Positions 43,038 to 52,408 of a stretch of 64,000 nt of DNA are shown one piece after another. The notes under the pieces were generated by a model that saw only the letters and a list, made by a program, of their open reading frames with translations, made no database searches and was not told the origin of the DNA. Source of the DNA: JBGPLJ01 sp035644395. Its GTDB lineage: Bacteria; Pseudomonadota; Gammaproteobacteria; Steroidobacterales; Steroidobacteraceae. The position numbers were made by a program, and so were the translations under genes. The stretch spans positions 20,199-84,198 of the forward strand of contig DASQOR010000010.1 of assembly GCA_035644395.1 (NCBI GenBank), in the 5' to 3' direction. How positions within the stretch are numbered: position 1 is the stretch's first letter; the number at the start of each line of letters is the position of its first letter.

Positions 43038-43312
43038 GTGAAAAACCGAATGATGCCGGCACCGTCCAGGCACTCCTCGATCGTCTCAACACGCAGCGGC
43101 TGCCGCGGGCGCTCGACCTCAAGAGCAAGGTCGAACGCGGCGAGACTCTGAACGATTACGACATCCAGTTCCTCAAGACCGTGTTCGAGGATGCCGGCAG
43201 CGCCCAGACGCTCATTGCGAAACATCCCGATTTGCAGCCGCTCGTCGCCCGTCTCATCGCTCTCTACGGCGAGATCACGGACAAAGCGGTCGAAAACGAA
43301 CGGAAGAAGTGA
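43034..43312 (+). CDS. Small protein of unknown function in SulP-PPK2 operon
   Basis: A 92-residue, mostly helical and charged protein ('TLNDYDIQFLKTVFEDAGSA', 'LVARLIALYGEITDKAVENE'). No membrane segment or signal peptide. Starts at an ATG overlapping the SulP stop (ATGA) and ends 4 bases before the PPK2 start. It is likely a cytoplasmic partner of one of its neighbours; I recognise no family. Confidence 0.75.
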   Translation: MSEKPNDAGTVQALLDRLNTQRLPRALDLKSKVERGETLNDYDIQFLKTVFEDAGSAQTLIAKHPDLQPLVARLIALYGEITDKAVENERKK

Positions 43313-43316
43313 GGTC

Positions 43317-44147
43317 ATGGCAATGAAGCGCAAGAAGGACAAGGCGCGCAAGCGGTCGGGCGATGAGGCGCCCACAGGGCTGAAGCGCAAGGACTACGAC
43401 GGCGAACTCGAGCGGCTGCACGTCGAGCTCGTCAAGCTGCAGCGCTGGGTGGTTCACAAGGGGCTCAGGGTCTGCATCGTTTTTGAAGGGCGCGATGGCG
43501 CCGGCAAGGGCGGCGCCATCAAGGCGATCACCGAACGCGTGAGCCCGCGCGTCTTCCGCGTCGTCGCGCTGCCGGCGCCGACTGAACGCGAAAAGAGCCA
43601 GATGTACATCCAGCGCTACATGCGGCATCTCCCCGCGGCGGGTGAGATCGTGATCTTCGATCGCAGCTGGTACAACCGCGCCGGCGTCGAACGCGTCATG
43701 GGATTTGCCGACAAGAAGGCCGTCAAACGATTCCTCAAGATGACGCCGCCCGTGGAAAAGGCGATCGTCGAATCCGGAATCATCCTCATCAAATACTGGC
43801 TCGAAGTCAGCCCCGAAGAGCAGACACGCCGCCTGGGGGCGCGCATCGAAGACGGGCGCAAGATCTGGAAGCTCACGAATATGGACCTGCTGTCCTACAG
43901 CCGCTGGTTCGACTACTCGCGCGCGCGCGACGACATGTTCGCCGCGACCGATACCAACGTTGCGCCGTGGTACGTGGCGCGCACCGACGACAAGCGGCGC
44001 GGTCGGCTCAATATCATCTCGCACCTGCTCGCGCATATTCCGTACAAGAGCTTGCCTCGCGGCAAGATCAAGCTGCCGAAGCGGCAGAAGCCGGGCAGCT
44101 ACCGCGAGCCGGACTATCCGTTCAAGTACGTCAAGGAAGTCTTCTGA
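43317..44147 (+). CDS. ppk2: Polyphosphate kinase 2 (PPK2 family)
   Basis: A 276-residue protein with the PPK2 marks: 'VCIVFEGRDGAGKGGAIKAI' (Walker A), 'RVVALPAPTEREKSQMYIQR', 'EIVIFDRSWYNRAGVERVMG' (Walker B/lid region) and 'IEDGRKIWKLTNMDLLSYSR'. It uses polyphosphate to phosphorylate nucleotides (ADP or GDP). The N-terminus is very basic (KRKKDKARKR). The gene follows the SulP and 92-residue genes closely and is probably in their operon; why it is paired with an anion transporter is unclear. Confidence 0.93.
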   Translation: MAMKRKKDKARKRSGDEAPTGLKRKDYDGELERLHVELVKLQRWVVHKGLRVCIVFEGRDGAGKGGAIKAITERVSPRVFRVVALPAPTEREKSQMYIQRYMRHLPAAGEIVIFDRSWYNRAGVERVMGFADKKAVKRFLKMTPPVEKAIVESGIILIKYWLEVSPEEQTRRLGARIEDGRKIWKLTNMDLLSYSRWFDYSRARDDMFAATDTNVAPWYVARTDDKRRGRLNIISHLLAHIPYKSLPRGKIKLPKRQKPGSYREPDYPFKYVKEVF

Positions 44148-44230
44148 CGAGCCACCTCCGCGGTCCATGAGGGCGGCTCGGTAAAGCACGCGAAATCCCA
44201 CAACGACTGGCCATTCTTGAGAGAGGGACC

Positions 44231-46702
44231 ATGACAACAAGACACACCGTCGCGCGGGCAATGCTCAGCGCCCTCGCCTTCACGCTGACGCTGGTCGGCT
44301 GCGGGCAGTCCCAGCAATCAACGCAGGAGGCGGCAACCAATCTTCCCGGGGCTGCAACGGAGCCCGACCGGACGTCGCTCCCCATTGCCGAGCCGAACTA
44401 CCCGCACAGCACGGTGCTTGACGCGCGCGATACCAAACCTCCGGTGCGCTTCGAGGTCAAGCCTCCGGATGGTGCGCCGAACGTGCTCATCGTTCTCGTG
44501 GATGACATGGGCTTTGGCATGCCGAGCGCCTTCGGCGGTCCGGTGCACATGCCAACGGCCGAGCGCCTGGCGAGCCAGGGACTGCGCTACAACCAGTTCC
44601 ACACGACAGCGCTCTGCTCACCCACGCGGACGGCGCTGCTCTCCGGCCGCAACCACCACATGAACAACATGGGCGGCATCACCGAGATCGCCACGGCCTT
44701 TCCGGGCAACACCGGGGCGCGACCGGACAACGTTGCGCCGCTCGCGGAAATGTTGCGGCTGAACGGATTCAGCACGGGCTTCTTCGGCAAGAACCACGAG
44801 ACGGCAGCCTGGGAGATCAGCCCGTCCGGACCGACCACGCGCTGGCCGACCCGCTCGGGGTTCGACAAGTTTTACGGTTTCATGGGCGGCGAAACCGACC
44901 AGTGGAACCCGAGTCTCTACGACGGCCTCACCCGCATCGAAACGCCGCACTACCCGGGCTACAACTTCATGACCGACATGACGAACCAGGCCATCGCCTG
45001 GATGAAGTTCCAGAAAGCCCTGACGCCGAACAAGCCGTTCTTCATGTATTTCGCACCCGGCGCTACGCATGCGCCGCACCACGTACCGAAAGAATGGATC
45101 GACAAGAACAAGGGCCGGTTCGATGGCGGCTGGGACAAGATGCGTGAAGAGACGCTGGCGCGGCAGATCGAACTGGGCGTCGTGCCCAAGGGCACCAAGC
45201 TCGCCGCCAAACCGGCGGGCATCAAGGATTGGGACAAACTGAGCGCCGACGAGCAGAAGCTCTTTGCCCGCCAGATGGAAGTCTACGCCGGCTTTGGGGA
45301 ATACACCGATCACGAGATCGGTCGGCTGTTCGATGCCGTTGGCGAAACCGGCCAGCTCGACAATACCTTGATCTTCTACATTCTCGGGGACAACGGCACG
45401 AGCGCCGAGGGCGGCATGCTCGGCATGTTCAACGAGATGACCTACTTCAACGGCATCGGGGAAACGGTTCCAGAAATGTTGCGGCACTACGACGACTGGG
45501 GCGGTCCCGGCACCTATCCGCACATGGCAGCAGGCTGGGCCGTGGCGGGCGATACGCCGTTCATGTGGACCAAGCAGATTCCTTCGAACTACGGCGGCAC
45601 CCGCAACGGCATGATCGTGTCGTGGCCGAAGCGCATCAAAGCCACCAATGAAATTCGTTCGCAGTGGCACCACGTCATTGACGTTGCGCCCACCGTGCTC
45701 GAAGCGGCGAACCTGCCCGAGCCCAAGAGCGTCAACGGCGTGGTGCAGGAGCCGATCGAAGGCGTGAGCATGGAGTACAGCTTCGACAAGGCCGACGCGC
45801 CGAGTACCCACAAGACCCAGTACTTCGAGATCATGGGCAATCGCGGCATCTACAGCGACGGCTGGTTTGCCGGCACCATTCACCGTGCGCCGTGGGAACA
45901 ATTGCCACGCCGCAAGCTGCAGGAGGACATCTGGGAACTCTATGACACGCGCAGCGACTTCAGCCTGACGAACGACATCGCGGCGTCGAATCCTGAGAAG
46001 CTCAAGGAGCTGCAGGACGCTTTCATCCAGGAGGCGATCAAATACCGCGTACTGCCCATCGATGATCGGGTGCTGGAACGTTTGAATCCGGCGTCCGCGG
46101 GGCGGCCGGACTTGATGGGTGAGCGCACGTCGCTGACGCTGTCCGAGGGCATGCTGGGGATGAGCGAGAACGTGTTCATCAACATCAAGAACCGTTCGTT
46201 CTCAATCACCTCGGACGTGGAGATTCCCAAAGGCGGAGCCAATGGAGTGATCCTGGCCCAGGCCGGCCGGTTCGGCGGCTGGAGCCTGTACCTCAAGGAC
46301 GGCAAGCCGACGTTCTGCTACAACTTCCTGGGGCTGCAGCAGTACAGGATCTCTGCTCCGAAGGCGCTGCCGGCGGGTAAGGCGACCGTGCGCATGAACT
46401 TTGATTACGACGGCGGTGGCGTCGGCAAGGGCGGATTGTCTACGCTGCTGGTCAACGGCGAGAAGGCCGCGAGCGGGCGCATCGAGCGCACCCAGGGCAT
46501 GGTTTTCTCAGCCGACGAGACAGCCGGAGTTGGCATGGACGATGCCACACCGGTCACGACCGATTACAAGGAACGCGACAACTCGTTCACCGGCAAGATT
46601 CTCAAGGTCACCGTCGATGTGCAGCCCATTGGCGCCGCGGTCAAAGCGGATGCAGATGCGGGCCAGAGCACGTCGCAAGTGCAGAAAGCGCTGTCCGACT
46701 AA
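44231..46702 (+). CDS. Lipoprotein arylsulfatase
   Basis: An 823-residue protein. It has a lipobox (TLVGC, Cys24) and a sulfatase domain with the formylglycine motif C129-S-P-T-R in 'TTALCSPTRTALLSGRNHHM', metal-binding Asp pair in 'VLIVLVDDMGFGMPSAF', 'GFFGKNHETAAWEISPSGP' and 'YILGDNGTSAEGG'. The large size, with a C-terminal beta-sandwich ('WSLYLKDGKPTFCYNFLGLQ', 'VRMNFDYDGGGVGKGG'), matches periplasmic or outer-membrane arylsulfatase family members. It hydrolyses sulfate esters; the sulfate could leave or enter by the SulP transporter upstream, though that link is inferred. It has its own GAGAGAGGG site. Confidence 0.9.
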   Translation: MTTRHTVARAMLSALAFTLTLVGCGQSQQSTQEAATNLPGAATEPDRTSLPIAEPNYPHSTVLDARDTKPPVRFEVKPPDGAPNVLIVLVDDMGFGMPSAFGGPVHMPTAERLASQGLRYNQFHTTALCSPTRTALLSGRNHHMNNMGGITEIATAFPGNTGARPDNVAPLAEMLRLNGFSTGFFGKNHETAAWEISPSGPTTRWPTRSGFDKFYGFMGGETDQWNPSLYDGLTRIETPHYPGYNFMTDMTNQAIAWMKFQKALTPNKPFFMYFAPGATHAPHHVPKEWIDKNKGRFDGGWDKMREETLARQIELGVVPKGTKLAAKPAGIKDWDKLSADEQKLFARQMEVYAGFGEYTDHEIGRLFDAVGETGQLDNTLIFYILGDNGTSAEGGMLGMFNEMTYFNGIGETVPEMLRHYDDWGGPGTYPHMAAGWAVAGDTPFMWTKQIPSNYGGTRNGMIVSWPKRIKATNEIRSQWHHVIDVAPTVLEAANLPEPKSVNGVVQEPIEGVSMEYSFDKADAPSTHKTQYFEIMGNRGIYSDGWFAGTIHRAPWEQLPRRKLQEDIWELYDTRSDFSLTNDIAASNPEKLKELQDAFIQEAIKYRVLPIDDRVLERLNPASAGRPDLMGERTSLTLSEGMLGMSENVFINIKNRSFSITSDVEIPKGGANGVILAQAGRFGGWSLYLKDGKPTFCYNFLGLQQYRISAPKALPAGKATVRMNFDYDGGGVGKGGLSTLLVNGEKAASGRIERTQGMVFSADETAGVGMDDATPVTTDYKERDNSFTGKILKVTVDVQPIGAAVKADADAGQSTSQVQKALSD

Positions 46703-46725
46703 CGACCGCAAAAAGTGCGGGCCGC

Positions 46726-48321
46726 TCAATCGGACTTGGCAGTTCCCGCCGCCGCAGGCGCCACCGGCGTGAACTCGAGATCCTGGTAGTCGTAGCTGAA
46801 GTCCGCGAGCGGTGATGCGGCTTTCATTGTCACGCGATCGACCCTGCCGTCCGCGTCCAGGCTGAAGGTCACGTAAGCCGGTTCGATCGCCTTGTCCGTG
46901 AAGCGCGTGACGAACGTGTCGTACTGCCAGTGGTCGAGCGGGCCGCTCATGCGTGGCGTCGACTTGAAGTCGATCGTGAGCTTGCCGTCCGTCACGGCGA
47001 CTTCGATGTTGCCGTACCAGGGGTCCGCGTAGGTGCCCGCGTAGCTCGCGACCGGCAATGACGGCCCGATGTTCGCGGGCTTCGCCGTCAACTGCTTGAG
47101 CGCCGCCAGCGCCTCGGTGACCTTCTGATTCTTGTAGGCCACGTATTTCGCGGTCCAGTCCGTCTTCGGCAGCCCGAGATAGTGATCGAGGATCTCGTCC
47201 ATCAGCCCGAGCAAGCTCTCGCCGTCCTCGCAGTTGATGGTGATGGAGAAGCCGACCTTTTTCTCCGGCAGCAACACCACGGCCGTTTGCGAACCGAACA
47301 CGGCGCCACCGTGCCACACGAGTTTCGCTCCGCGGTAGTCCTGGATGTCCCAGCCGAGCGCATAGGCCGAAAACTTCGGTTCTACGACCTTCAGCGTGTC
47401 GGGGAGCGGGCGGATCGGCTGCAGCGTGAGCGGCGTCCACATCACGTCGTGCGCCGCCTCCGAGAAGAGGCGCCCGTTGTGCTCAGGCAGCTCGCCGTTC
47501 TGCAATTGAATGATCAGCCAGCGCGCCATGTCGTTCGCACTGATCGCGAACCCGCCGGCGGGTGCCGCGGTGCGCCCAAGCTCGTCTCGCTCGTTCAGGA
47601 TCTCCTGATGCCCGACGCCGCGCATGCCGCCGTCCATCCGCGCATGCGGGTGCGCCCGATTCGGATTCTGGAAGCGCTCCTCGCCGCCGGACGTTGAATG
47701 CAACATTCCCGCGGGCTTCAGCACGTGCTCCAGCGTGTACTTTTCCCAGGTGTCGCCGGTCACGCCTTCGATGAGCTGCCCCGCCACCATGTAGAGCACG
47801 TTGTCGTAGGCGAAGCCGCTGCGAAAGCTCGTCGCCGGCTTGATGTAACGCAGCCGGCGCACGGATTCGGCGCGCGTCAGGTTCGTGCGCGGCACGAACA
47901 TGAGATCGCCCGCGCCGAGGCCGAGTCCGCTCCGATGCACGAGGAGGTCGCGGATCGTCAGCTCGCGCGTGACCCACGGGTCGTACAGCTGGAAGCCTGG
48001 CAAGCGATCGGTCACTTTGTCATCCCAGCCGATCTTGCCCGCATCGACGAGGGTAGCGAGCGCCGCGACGGTCATTGCCTTGCCGGTCGAACCCGTCATG
48101 AAGATGGTGTCAGCGTCCACGCGCTCGGGCTTGCCGAGCTCCCGCACGCCAAAGCCCTTGGTGAACGTGACCGTGCCGTCCTCGACGATCGCGACGGACA
48201 TGCCCGGTACGCCGATCTGCGTGCGCACGGCCTCGATGCGCCGTTCGAGATCCTTGGGTGGCGCGGCGAACGCGGCGCAGGCAGCTGCACTGAGGATTGC
48301 GGCGATGACGAGTCGTTTCAT
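46726..48321 (-). CDS. Periplasmic serine hydrolase (S12 / beta-lactamase family)
   Basis: A 531-residue protein; ATG at 48321 follows AGGAGA at good distance and gives a signal peptide ('LVIAAILSAAACAAFAA'). The S12 catalytic S78-T-G-K81 ('FMTGSTGKAMTVAAL'), Y-D-N ('SGFAYDNVLYMVAG') and 'VWHGGAVFG' are present. A C-terminal beta-domain (DUF3471 type; 'ASYAGTYADPWYGNIEVAV') begins near 415. Such enzymes include D-aminopeptidases and esterases; it ends the DgcA operon and may cleave D-amino-acid peptides or amides. It overlaps the transporter gene by 4 bases (ATGA). The other half of the operon supports this role, which is inferred. Confidence 0.88.
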   Translation of the reverse strand: MKRLVIAAILSAAACAAFAAPPKDLERRIEAVRTQIGVPGMSVAIVEDGTVTFTKGFGVRELGKPERVDADTIFMTGSTGKAMTVAALATLVDAGKIGWDDKVTDRLPGFQLYDPWVTRELTIRDLLVHRSGLGLGAGDLMFVPRTNLTRAESVRRLRYIKPATSFRSGFAYDNVLYMVAGQLIEGVTGDTWEKYTLEHVLKPAGMLHSTSGGEERFQNPNRAHPHARMDGGMRGVGHQEILNERDELGRTAAPAGGFAISANDMARWLIIQLQNGELPEHNGRLFSEAAHDVMWTPLTLQPIRPLPDTLKVVEPKFSAYALGWDIQDYRGAKLVWHGGAVFGSQTAVVLLPEKKVGFSITINCEDGESLLGLMDEILDHYLGLPKTDWTAKYVAYKNQKVTEALAALKQLTAKPANIGPSLPVASYAGTYADPWYGNIEVAVTDGKLTIDFKSTPRMSGPLDHWQYDTFVTRFTDKAIEPAYVTFSLDADGRVDRVTMKAASPLADFSYDYQDLEFTPVAPAAAGTAKSD

Positions 48322-49439
48322 GGGATCTCCTGCGGCGCGGCTCCGCGGCGGCGAAGCCGGATAATTCCAATCGTGATGAGGGGCAGCACATAGACGAGAA
48401 GGACGAAGACCGCGAGCGCGCGATAGCCCTTGGCGATCAGGGTGACGAGGCCGAAGCGCTCGGCCACGAACATGCAGGCCACGAGAATGACCAATGCAAT
48501 GGCGAGACGTGCCCCGCGCCCGAGCGGTTGCTGACGGCGGCGGCGCCATACCTTGTCGATGCGCTCGTTGATCGCGTGAACGGCACCCGTTCCGCTTTCC
48601 AGCAGCGCGGCGAAGATCATGAGCTGAAAGAGGTAGCGAAAGAGCGGCAGATCCAGCCGTTGCAGCAGGAAGTCGGAAGGCAGCGTGACGCCCGCGATCT
48701 CGGGGTAGAAAGCAATCATGCAGCTGAAGAAGAGGAGCGCCGGCAACATGGCGAGCGGCCCCGCGATGACGCCGGCAACGACCGCATCACGGCTGCTCGT
48801 CAGATGGCGCAGCACCGGCAGGATCACGACGGCGCCGACGATGTTGTAACTCGCGTAGGTGACTCCGCCCGCGAACCAGCCGTCCATCGGCGCCGGCGTC
48901 GCGAATCCCAGCGCGATCTTGTGGCCGAAGTGGCTGAGCGACAACACGAAGAACAGGACGTAGACGCCGTAGAGAAGAAAGGAGACGCAGGTGAACAGGC
49001 GTTCGACCGACACATTGCCAAAGGCGACGACGAGCGCAATGGCTCCCATCAATATCAGGGTGCCGGCGAGGGTGGGCCAGCCGAAGGTCGCTGCAACGAG
49101 CGCGCCTGCGGCGGCACCGAATACGGCGAGGATCAGGACAACGAAGATGATGTAGGCGGTCTCGAACGCGACCCAGCCGGGGCCGAGCAGCGCTCGAAAA
49201 AACGTCTGGTAATCGCGCGCGCAGGTCGCACGCGCAAACAGGAAAGTGATCACGCAGACGACGCTCCAGATGACCGTCGCGAGCGCCATTGCAATGATTC
49301 CGCCCCAGGGGCCGCTCGGCAGGAAATACTCGGCGAGCTCGCGTCCCGTCGCATAGCCGCCGCCGATCACGACGGCCTTGAACGCGAATCCGGGCAGCAG
49401 GAAGCGCTGGAAGCGGGACGGCAGCGCTCGGCCCGTCAA
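48318..49439 (-). CDS. YkvI-like membrane transporter
   Basis: A 373-residue polytopic protein resembling the YkvI family of the LeuT-fold group: 'LPGFAFKAVVIGGGYATGRE', 'LGPGWVAFETAYIIFVVLIL', 'GGVTYASYNIVGAVVILPVL', about ten helices, ending 'LRRRGAAPQEIP'. Starts at a TTG overlapping the DgcA stop (TTGA) with AGGA nine bases upstream; a GTG two codons earlier is possible. It likely imports a product or substrate of the operon, such as an amino acid or dipeptide. Substrate inferred from its neighbours. Confidence 0.8.
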   Translation of the reverse strand: MTGRALPSRFQRFLLPGFAFKAVVIGGGYATGRELAEYFLPSGPWGGIIAMALATVIWSVVCVITFLFARATCARDYQTFFRALLGPGWVAFETAYIIFVVLILAVFGAAAGALVAATFGWPTLAGTLILMGAIALVVAFGNVSVERLFTCVSFLLYGVYVLFFVLSLSHFGHKIALGFATPAPMDGWFAGGVTYASYNIVGAVVILPVLRHLTSSRDAVVAGVIAGPLAMLPALLFFSCMIAFYPEIAGVTLPSDFLLQRLDLPLFRYLFQLMIFAALLESGTGAVHAINERIDKVWRRRRQQPLGRGARLAIALVILVACMFVAERFGLVTLIAKGYRALAVFVLLVYVLPLITIGIIRLRRRGAAPQEIP

Positions 49440-50425
49440 CCCCACACGTCCTCGCCGCAGGAAACGAGCCCCTCGGCATACACCACGCCGGGCTTGCGAT
49501 CGCGGGCGAGGAACGTCGGGCCGTCGAGGTCGACGACATCGCAGAACTGCCCGACGAGGTACGACGGCGCCATCGCGAGACTCGAGCCCATCATGTTGCC
49601 GACCATCACGCCGAGCCCGAGCCGGCGCGACTCGCGCGCCATCGCGAGTCCTTCGGTCAGGCCGCCGCATTTGTCGAGCTTGATGTTGACAACGTTGAAC
49701 CGGCCGACCAGGCCGGCCACTTCCGAAAGTCCCTGCACGCTCTCATCGGCCGCGATCGGGATCGGCGATGCGAACCCGTCGAGATCCGATTCACGGCCGC
49801 GCGCGAGCGGCTGTTCGATCAGCTTGACGTCCGCCGCGACCAGGTGATCCACGAGCGGCTGCAACTGGTCAATCGTGTAACCCTGATTGGCGTCGACACC
49901 GAGCCACACGTCCGGCCGGGCCGTGCGCACGGCCCGAACCCGCGCGACGTCGAGCTCGAGATCGCCGGTGAGCTTGATCTTGATGGCTTTGGCCTGCCCG
50001 TAGCCACGCGCGCCCGCCGCCATGACCGAGGGTGGTTCCGCCGAGAGCGTGAAGGTCGTCAGCAGCGGTTTCGGCCGCTCGAGGCCCGCGAGCTGCCACA
50101 CGGGCTTGCCCGCGCGCCGCGCATCGAGCTCCCACAGCGCGCAATCGACTGCATTGCGCGCGCCGCCCGGCGGCATGAGTTTTTGCAGGGCAGCGCGATC
50201 GATCCCCGCTTCGATCTCACGCCGGCGCGCTTCGATCGCCGCCACCATGCGCTCGGCATGGTCGTCGAAGTAGTAGACACCACAAGCCTCGCCGCAGCCG
50301 CGGTGCTTGCCGTCTTCGAGCGTGACGAGCACCACGTCCTGGTGCTCGAACACGTAGCCCGAGATCCGGAACGGCGCCGAGAACTTGAGCTTCTCGACCG
50401 TTACGTCAAGCGCGTACTTGCGCAT
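49436..50425 (-). CDS. dgcA: Enolase-superfamily epimerase (DgcA / dipeptide epimerase type)
   Basis: A 329-residue protein from the ATG giving 'MRKYALDVTVEKLKFSAPFR'. Muconate-lactonising subgroup marks: K-I-K-L (catalytic Lys motif), 'VWLGVDANQGYTIDQLQPLV', 'VKLIEQPL', 'PIAADESVQGLSEV' and 'NVVNIKLDKCGGLTEGLAMA' with the second Lys. This is the family of L-Ala-D/L-Glu epimerases and of DgcA, the N-acetyl-D-glutamate racemase. Its neighbour (52409) is DgcN, so DgcA is the best name; dipeptide epimerisation is the alternative. A TGATG overlap couples it to the serine hydrolase gene. Confidence 0.85.
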   Translation of the reverse strand: MRKYALDVTVEKLKFSAPFRISGYVFEHQDVVLVTLEDGKHRGCGEACGVYYFDDHAERMVAAIEARRREIEAGIDRAALQKLMPPGGARNAVDCALWELDARRAGKPVWQLAGLERPKPLLTTFTLSAEPPSVMAAGARGYGQAKAIKIKLTGDLELDVARVRAVRTARPDVWLGVDANQGYTIDQLQPLVDHLVAADVKLIEQPLARGRESDLDGFASPIPIAADESVQGLSEVAGLVGRFNVVNIKLDKCGGLTEGLAMARESRRLGLGVMVGNMMGSSLAMAPSYLVGQFCDVVDLDGPTFLARDRKPGVVYAEGLVSCGEDVWG

Positions 50426-52386
50426 CAATAGTTGGTTCCGAAATGGATCAGCTTGAACGAGAAGCCGACCCAGACCACCGTCAACACGGAAACGACGAGG
50501 AGGATGCTCCAGAGCTTCGCGGGCCAGCGGCGCCGGCCGCTCCACACGGTCTTCAGGTTCCACAGCATCGCGAGGAGGCCGCCGATGAACGCGATCGCGC
50601 CGAAGAGCTGCACGAACCACAACCGGCCGTCCGAGCTGGCATTCAGCTTGTTGAGGTCCGAGAAGAGAGTAACGATCACCCAGGTCCAGAGCCCGAGGCC
50701 GGCAACGACAGCCAAGGCCGCGAGCTTGCTCCAGCGATAAGCCTTGAACGCCTTCGGCTCGAGCACGAGCGGCTGCTTGAACCGGCGTCGCACGAAGGCA
50801 GTGACCGGCCAGAAGAGCGCTGTGAGCGCGAGCACGCCGACGCCCACACACAAGAGAGGTATGAGCCACGCCCCGTCCTGGTACCAGGCCACGCGATCGA
50901 ACACCATGAAGGGCGAGAGCAGTCCGAAGCTGAACCGCAGTGGCCGACCATCGACCACCTTCGCTGCGAGCTGATCGTGGCTGGCGTCATCGAGCCAGAC
51001 GAAGGGCGCGACCTCGATCCACTTGCGCGGCTTGCCATTCAAGCCCAGGAACGGCACGACGAGCTCGCCCTTCTCGTTGACGCCGACCTTGGTCTGGCCG
51101 ATGAGGCCGACCGCGGCGAGGAAGTTCGACTTCGAGCCGCGCGACACTTCCCAGTTGCCTGCCATCAGCGCCGCGTGTTCCTTCGCCGTCTTCGCATCGA
51201 CGCCGGGCGCCGCCCGCGTCCCGGGAAAGTAGCGGTCCGCGAAATCCTGGAAAAGCTGCCAGCGCAATCCCTGCACGGCCCCGTCCTTGCCCGGGCTGTT
51301 GAAGGACACGTAGAACCCGACCTTTTCCGCGGAGAAAAGGTGGAGCGAGGTGTGGAACCAGTTCGTGTCGCCGAGGTGCGCAATGACCTCGCGTCCATTG
51401 AGGTTCGTCTCGAAGAAACCTAGCTCCATGCGGTTGAGCGGCGGCAGCAGGGTGAGCGGGCTGTTGTGCATCTTCTCCGCGGTCTCGGCACTCAATATGC
51501 GGTTGCCGTGATACTCGCCGCCGTTCAAGTGCGCGATCATGAAGTGGGCCATGTCTTCGCCGGGCGATGACATCGAGCCCGCCGGCGCCGGCCCGACGAT
51601 TTCAAAGGGCTTGGCCGGTTGCGAGCCGAGTGGATAGCCCTTCGACATCATCGACTCGAGCGCCTTCGGCAGGGGCTGGCGGAAAGACGAATACTTCATG
51701 TCGAGCGGCGCAAAGATGTGCTTGTCGAGGTAGTCGTCGAACTTCTCGCCCGACACGCGCTCGACGATGTAACCGGCGAGCGAAGCACCGTAGTTCGAAT
51801 AGGCCGGTGTCGATCCGACAGGGAAAATGCGCGTCGGCACCCACACCTTGAGGAGCGCGTCGTAGCTCGGCGCTTTCGGGTCCTCGGTAATAATGCCTTT
51901 CACCTGCTCTTCGAACCCTGCCGTGTGCTGCATGAGGTTGCGCATCGTGACGGGCTTGCCCTCGAGCGGCGGTATCTTGAAGTCGAGGTACTGGTTGACG
52001 TCGGCGTCGAGATCGATCTTGCCGGCCTCGGCCTGCTGCATGACCGCCGTCCAGGTGACGAGCTTCGACACCGAACCCGGGCGGAAGAGCGTCAGCTTGG
52101 GATCGACGGGCGTTTTCTTCTCGACGTCCGAGTATCCGTAGCCGCGTTCCGTCAGCACTTCGCCGTCCTTGACGACGACGACGACGGCGCCTGGGATATC
52201 GGCCGTCGCGAGCGCATACGGCAAGTAACCGTCGAGCCAGGCGTCGACATCGGTCGCGGTCAGCGTGACTCCAGCCGGCGCGGAAGCCGGCGCCGCGGCT
52301 GTTGCATTGTCATCCGCAGAAACGACGGACGTGAATGACGTGAGGAGCGCAGCGAAAACTAGCGACAGAACATTGGTCGGACGCAC
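50425..52386 (-). CDS. Serine hydrolase (S12) with C-terminal membrane domain
   Basis: A 653-residue protein; a GTG start at 52386 with GAGGGGGAT before it gives a signal peptide ('VLSLVFAALLTSFTSVVSAD'). The catalytic S105-V-S-K108 ('FRPGSVSKLVTW'), 'YSNYGASLAGYIV' and 'VIAHLGDTNWFH' mark the beta-lactamase-like S12 fold (about 45-380). The C-terminal ~200 residues contain four hydrophobic segments ('WLIPLLCVGVGVLALTALFW' and three more), so the enzyme is held in the inner membrane facing the periplasm. Probable D-amino-acid peptide/amide hydrolase; substrate inferred from DgcN/DgcA flanking it. Confidence 0.87.
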   Translation of the reverse strand: MRPTNVLSLVFAALLTSFTSVVSADDNATAAAPASAPAGVTLTATDVDAWLDGYLPYALATADIPGAVVVVVKDGEVLTERGYGYSDVEKKTPVDPKLTLFRPGSVSKLVTWTAVMQQAEAGKIDLDADVNQYLDFKIPPLEGKPVTMRNLMQHTAGFEEQVKGIITEDPKAPSYDALLKVWVPTRIFPVGSTPAYSNYGASLAGYIVERVSGEKFDDYLDKHIFAPLDMKYSSFRQPLPKALESMMSKGYPLGSQPAKPFEIVGPAPAGSMSSPGEDMAHFMIAHLNGGEYHGNRILSAETAEKMHNSPLTLLPPLNRMELGFFETNLNGREVIAHLGDTNWFHTSLHLFSAEKVGFYVSFNSPGKDGAVQGLRWQLFQDFADRYFPGTRAAPGVDAKTAKEHAALMAGNWEVSRGSKSNFLAAVGLIGQTKVGVNEKGELVVPFLGLNGKPRKWIEVAPFVWLDDASHDQLAAKVVDGRPLRFSFGLLSPFMVFDRVAWYQDGAWLIPLLCVGVGVLALTALFWPVTAFVRRRFKQPLVLEPKAFKAYRWSKLAALAVVAGLGLWTWVIVTLFSDLNKLNASSDGRLWFVQLFGAIAFIGGLLAMLWNLKTVWSGRRRWPAKLWSILLVVSVLTVVWVGFSFKLIHFGTNY

Positions 52387-52408
52387 GGGATCCCCCTCGA
52401 GGAATGAA

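Noticed and set aside
46706..46720. Terminator CCGCA-AAAAG-TGCGG between sulfatase and serine hydrolase genes
   Set aside because: The stem is only 5 bases and lacks a following T-run, so it is too weak to call.
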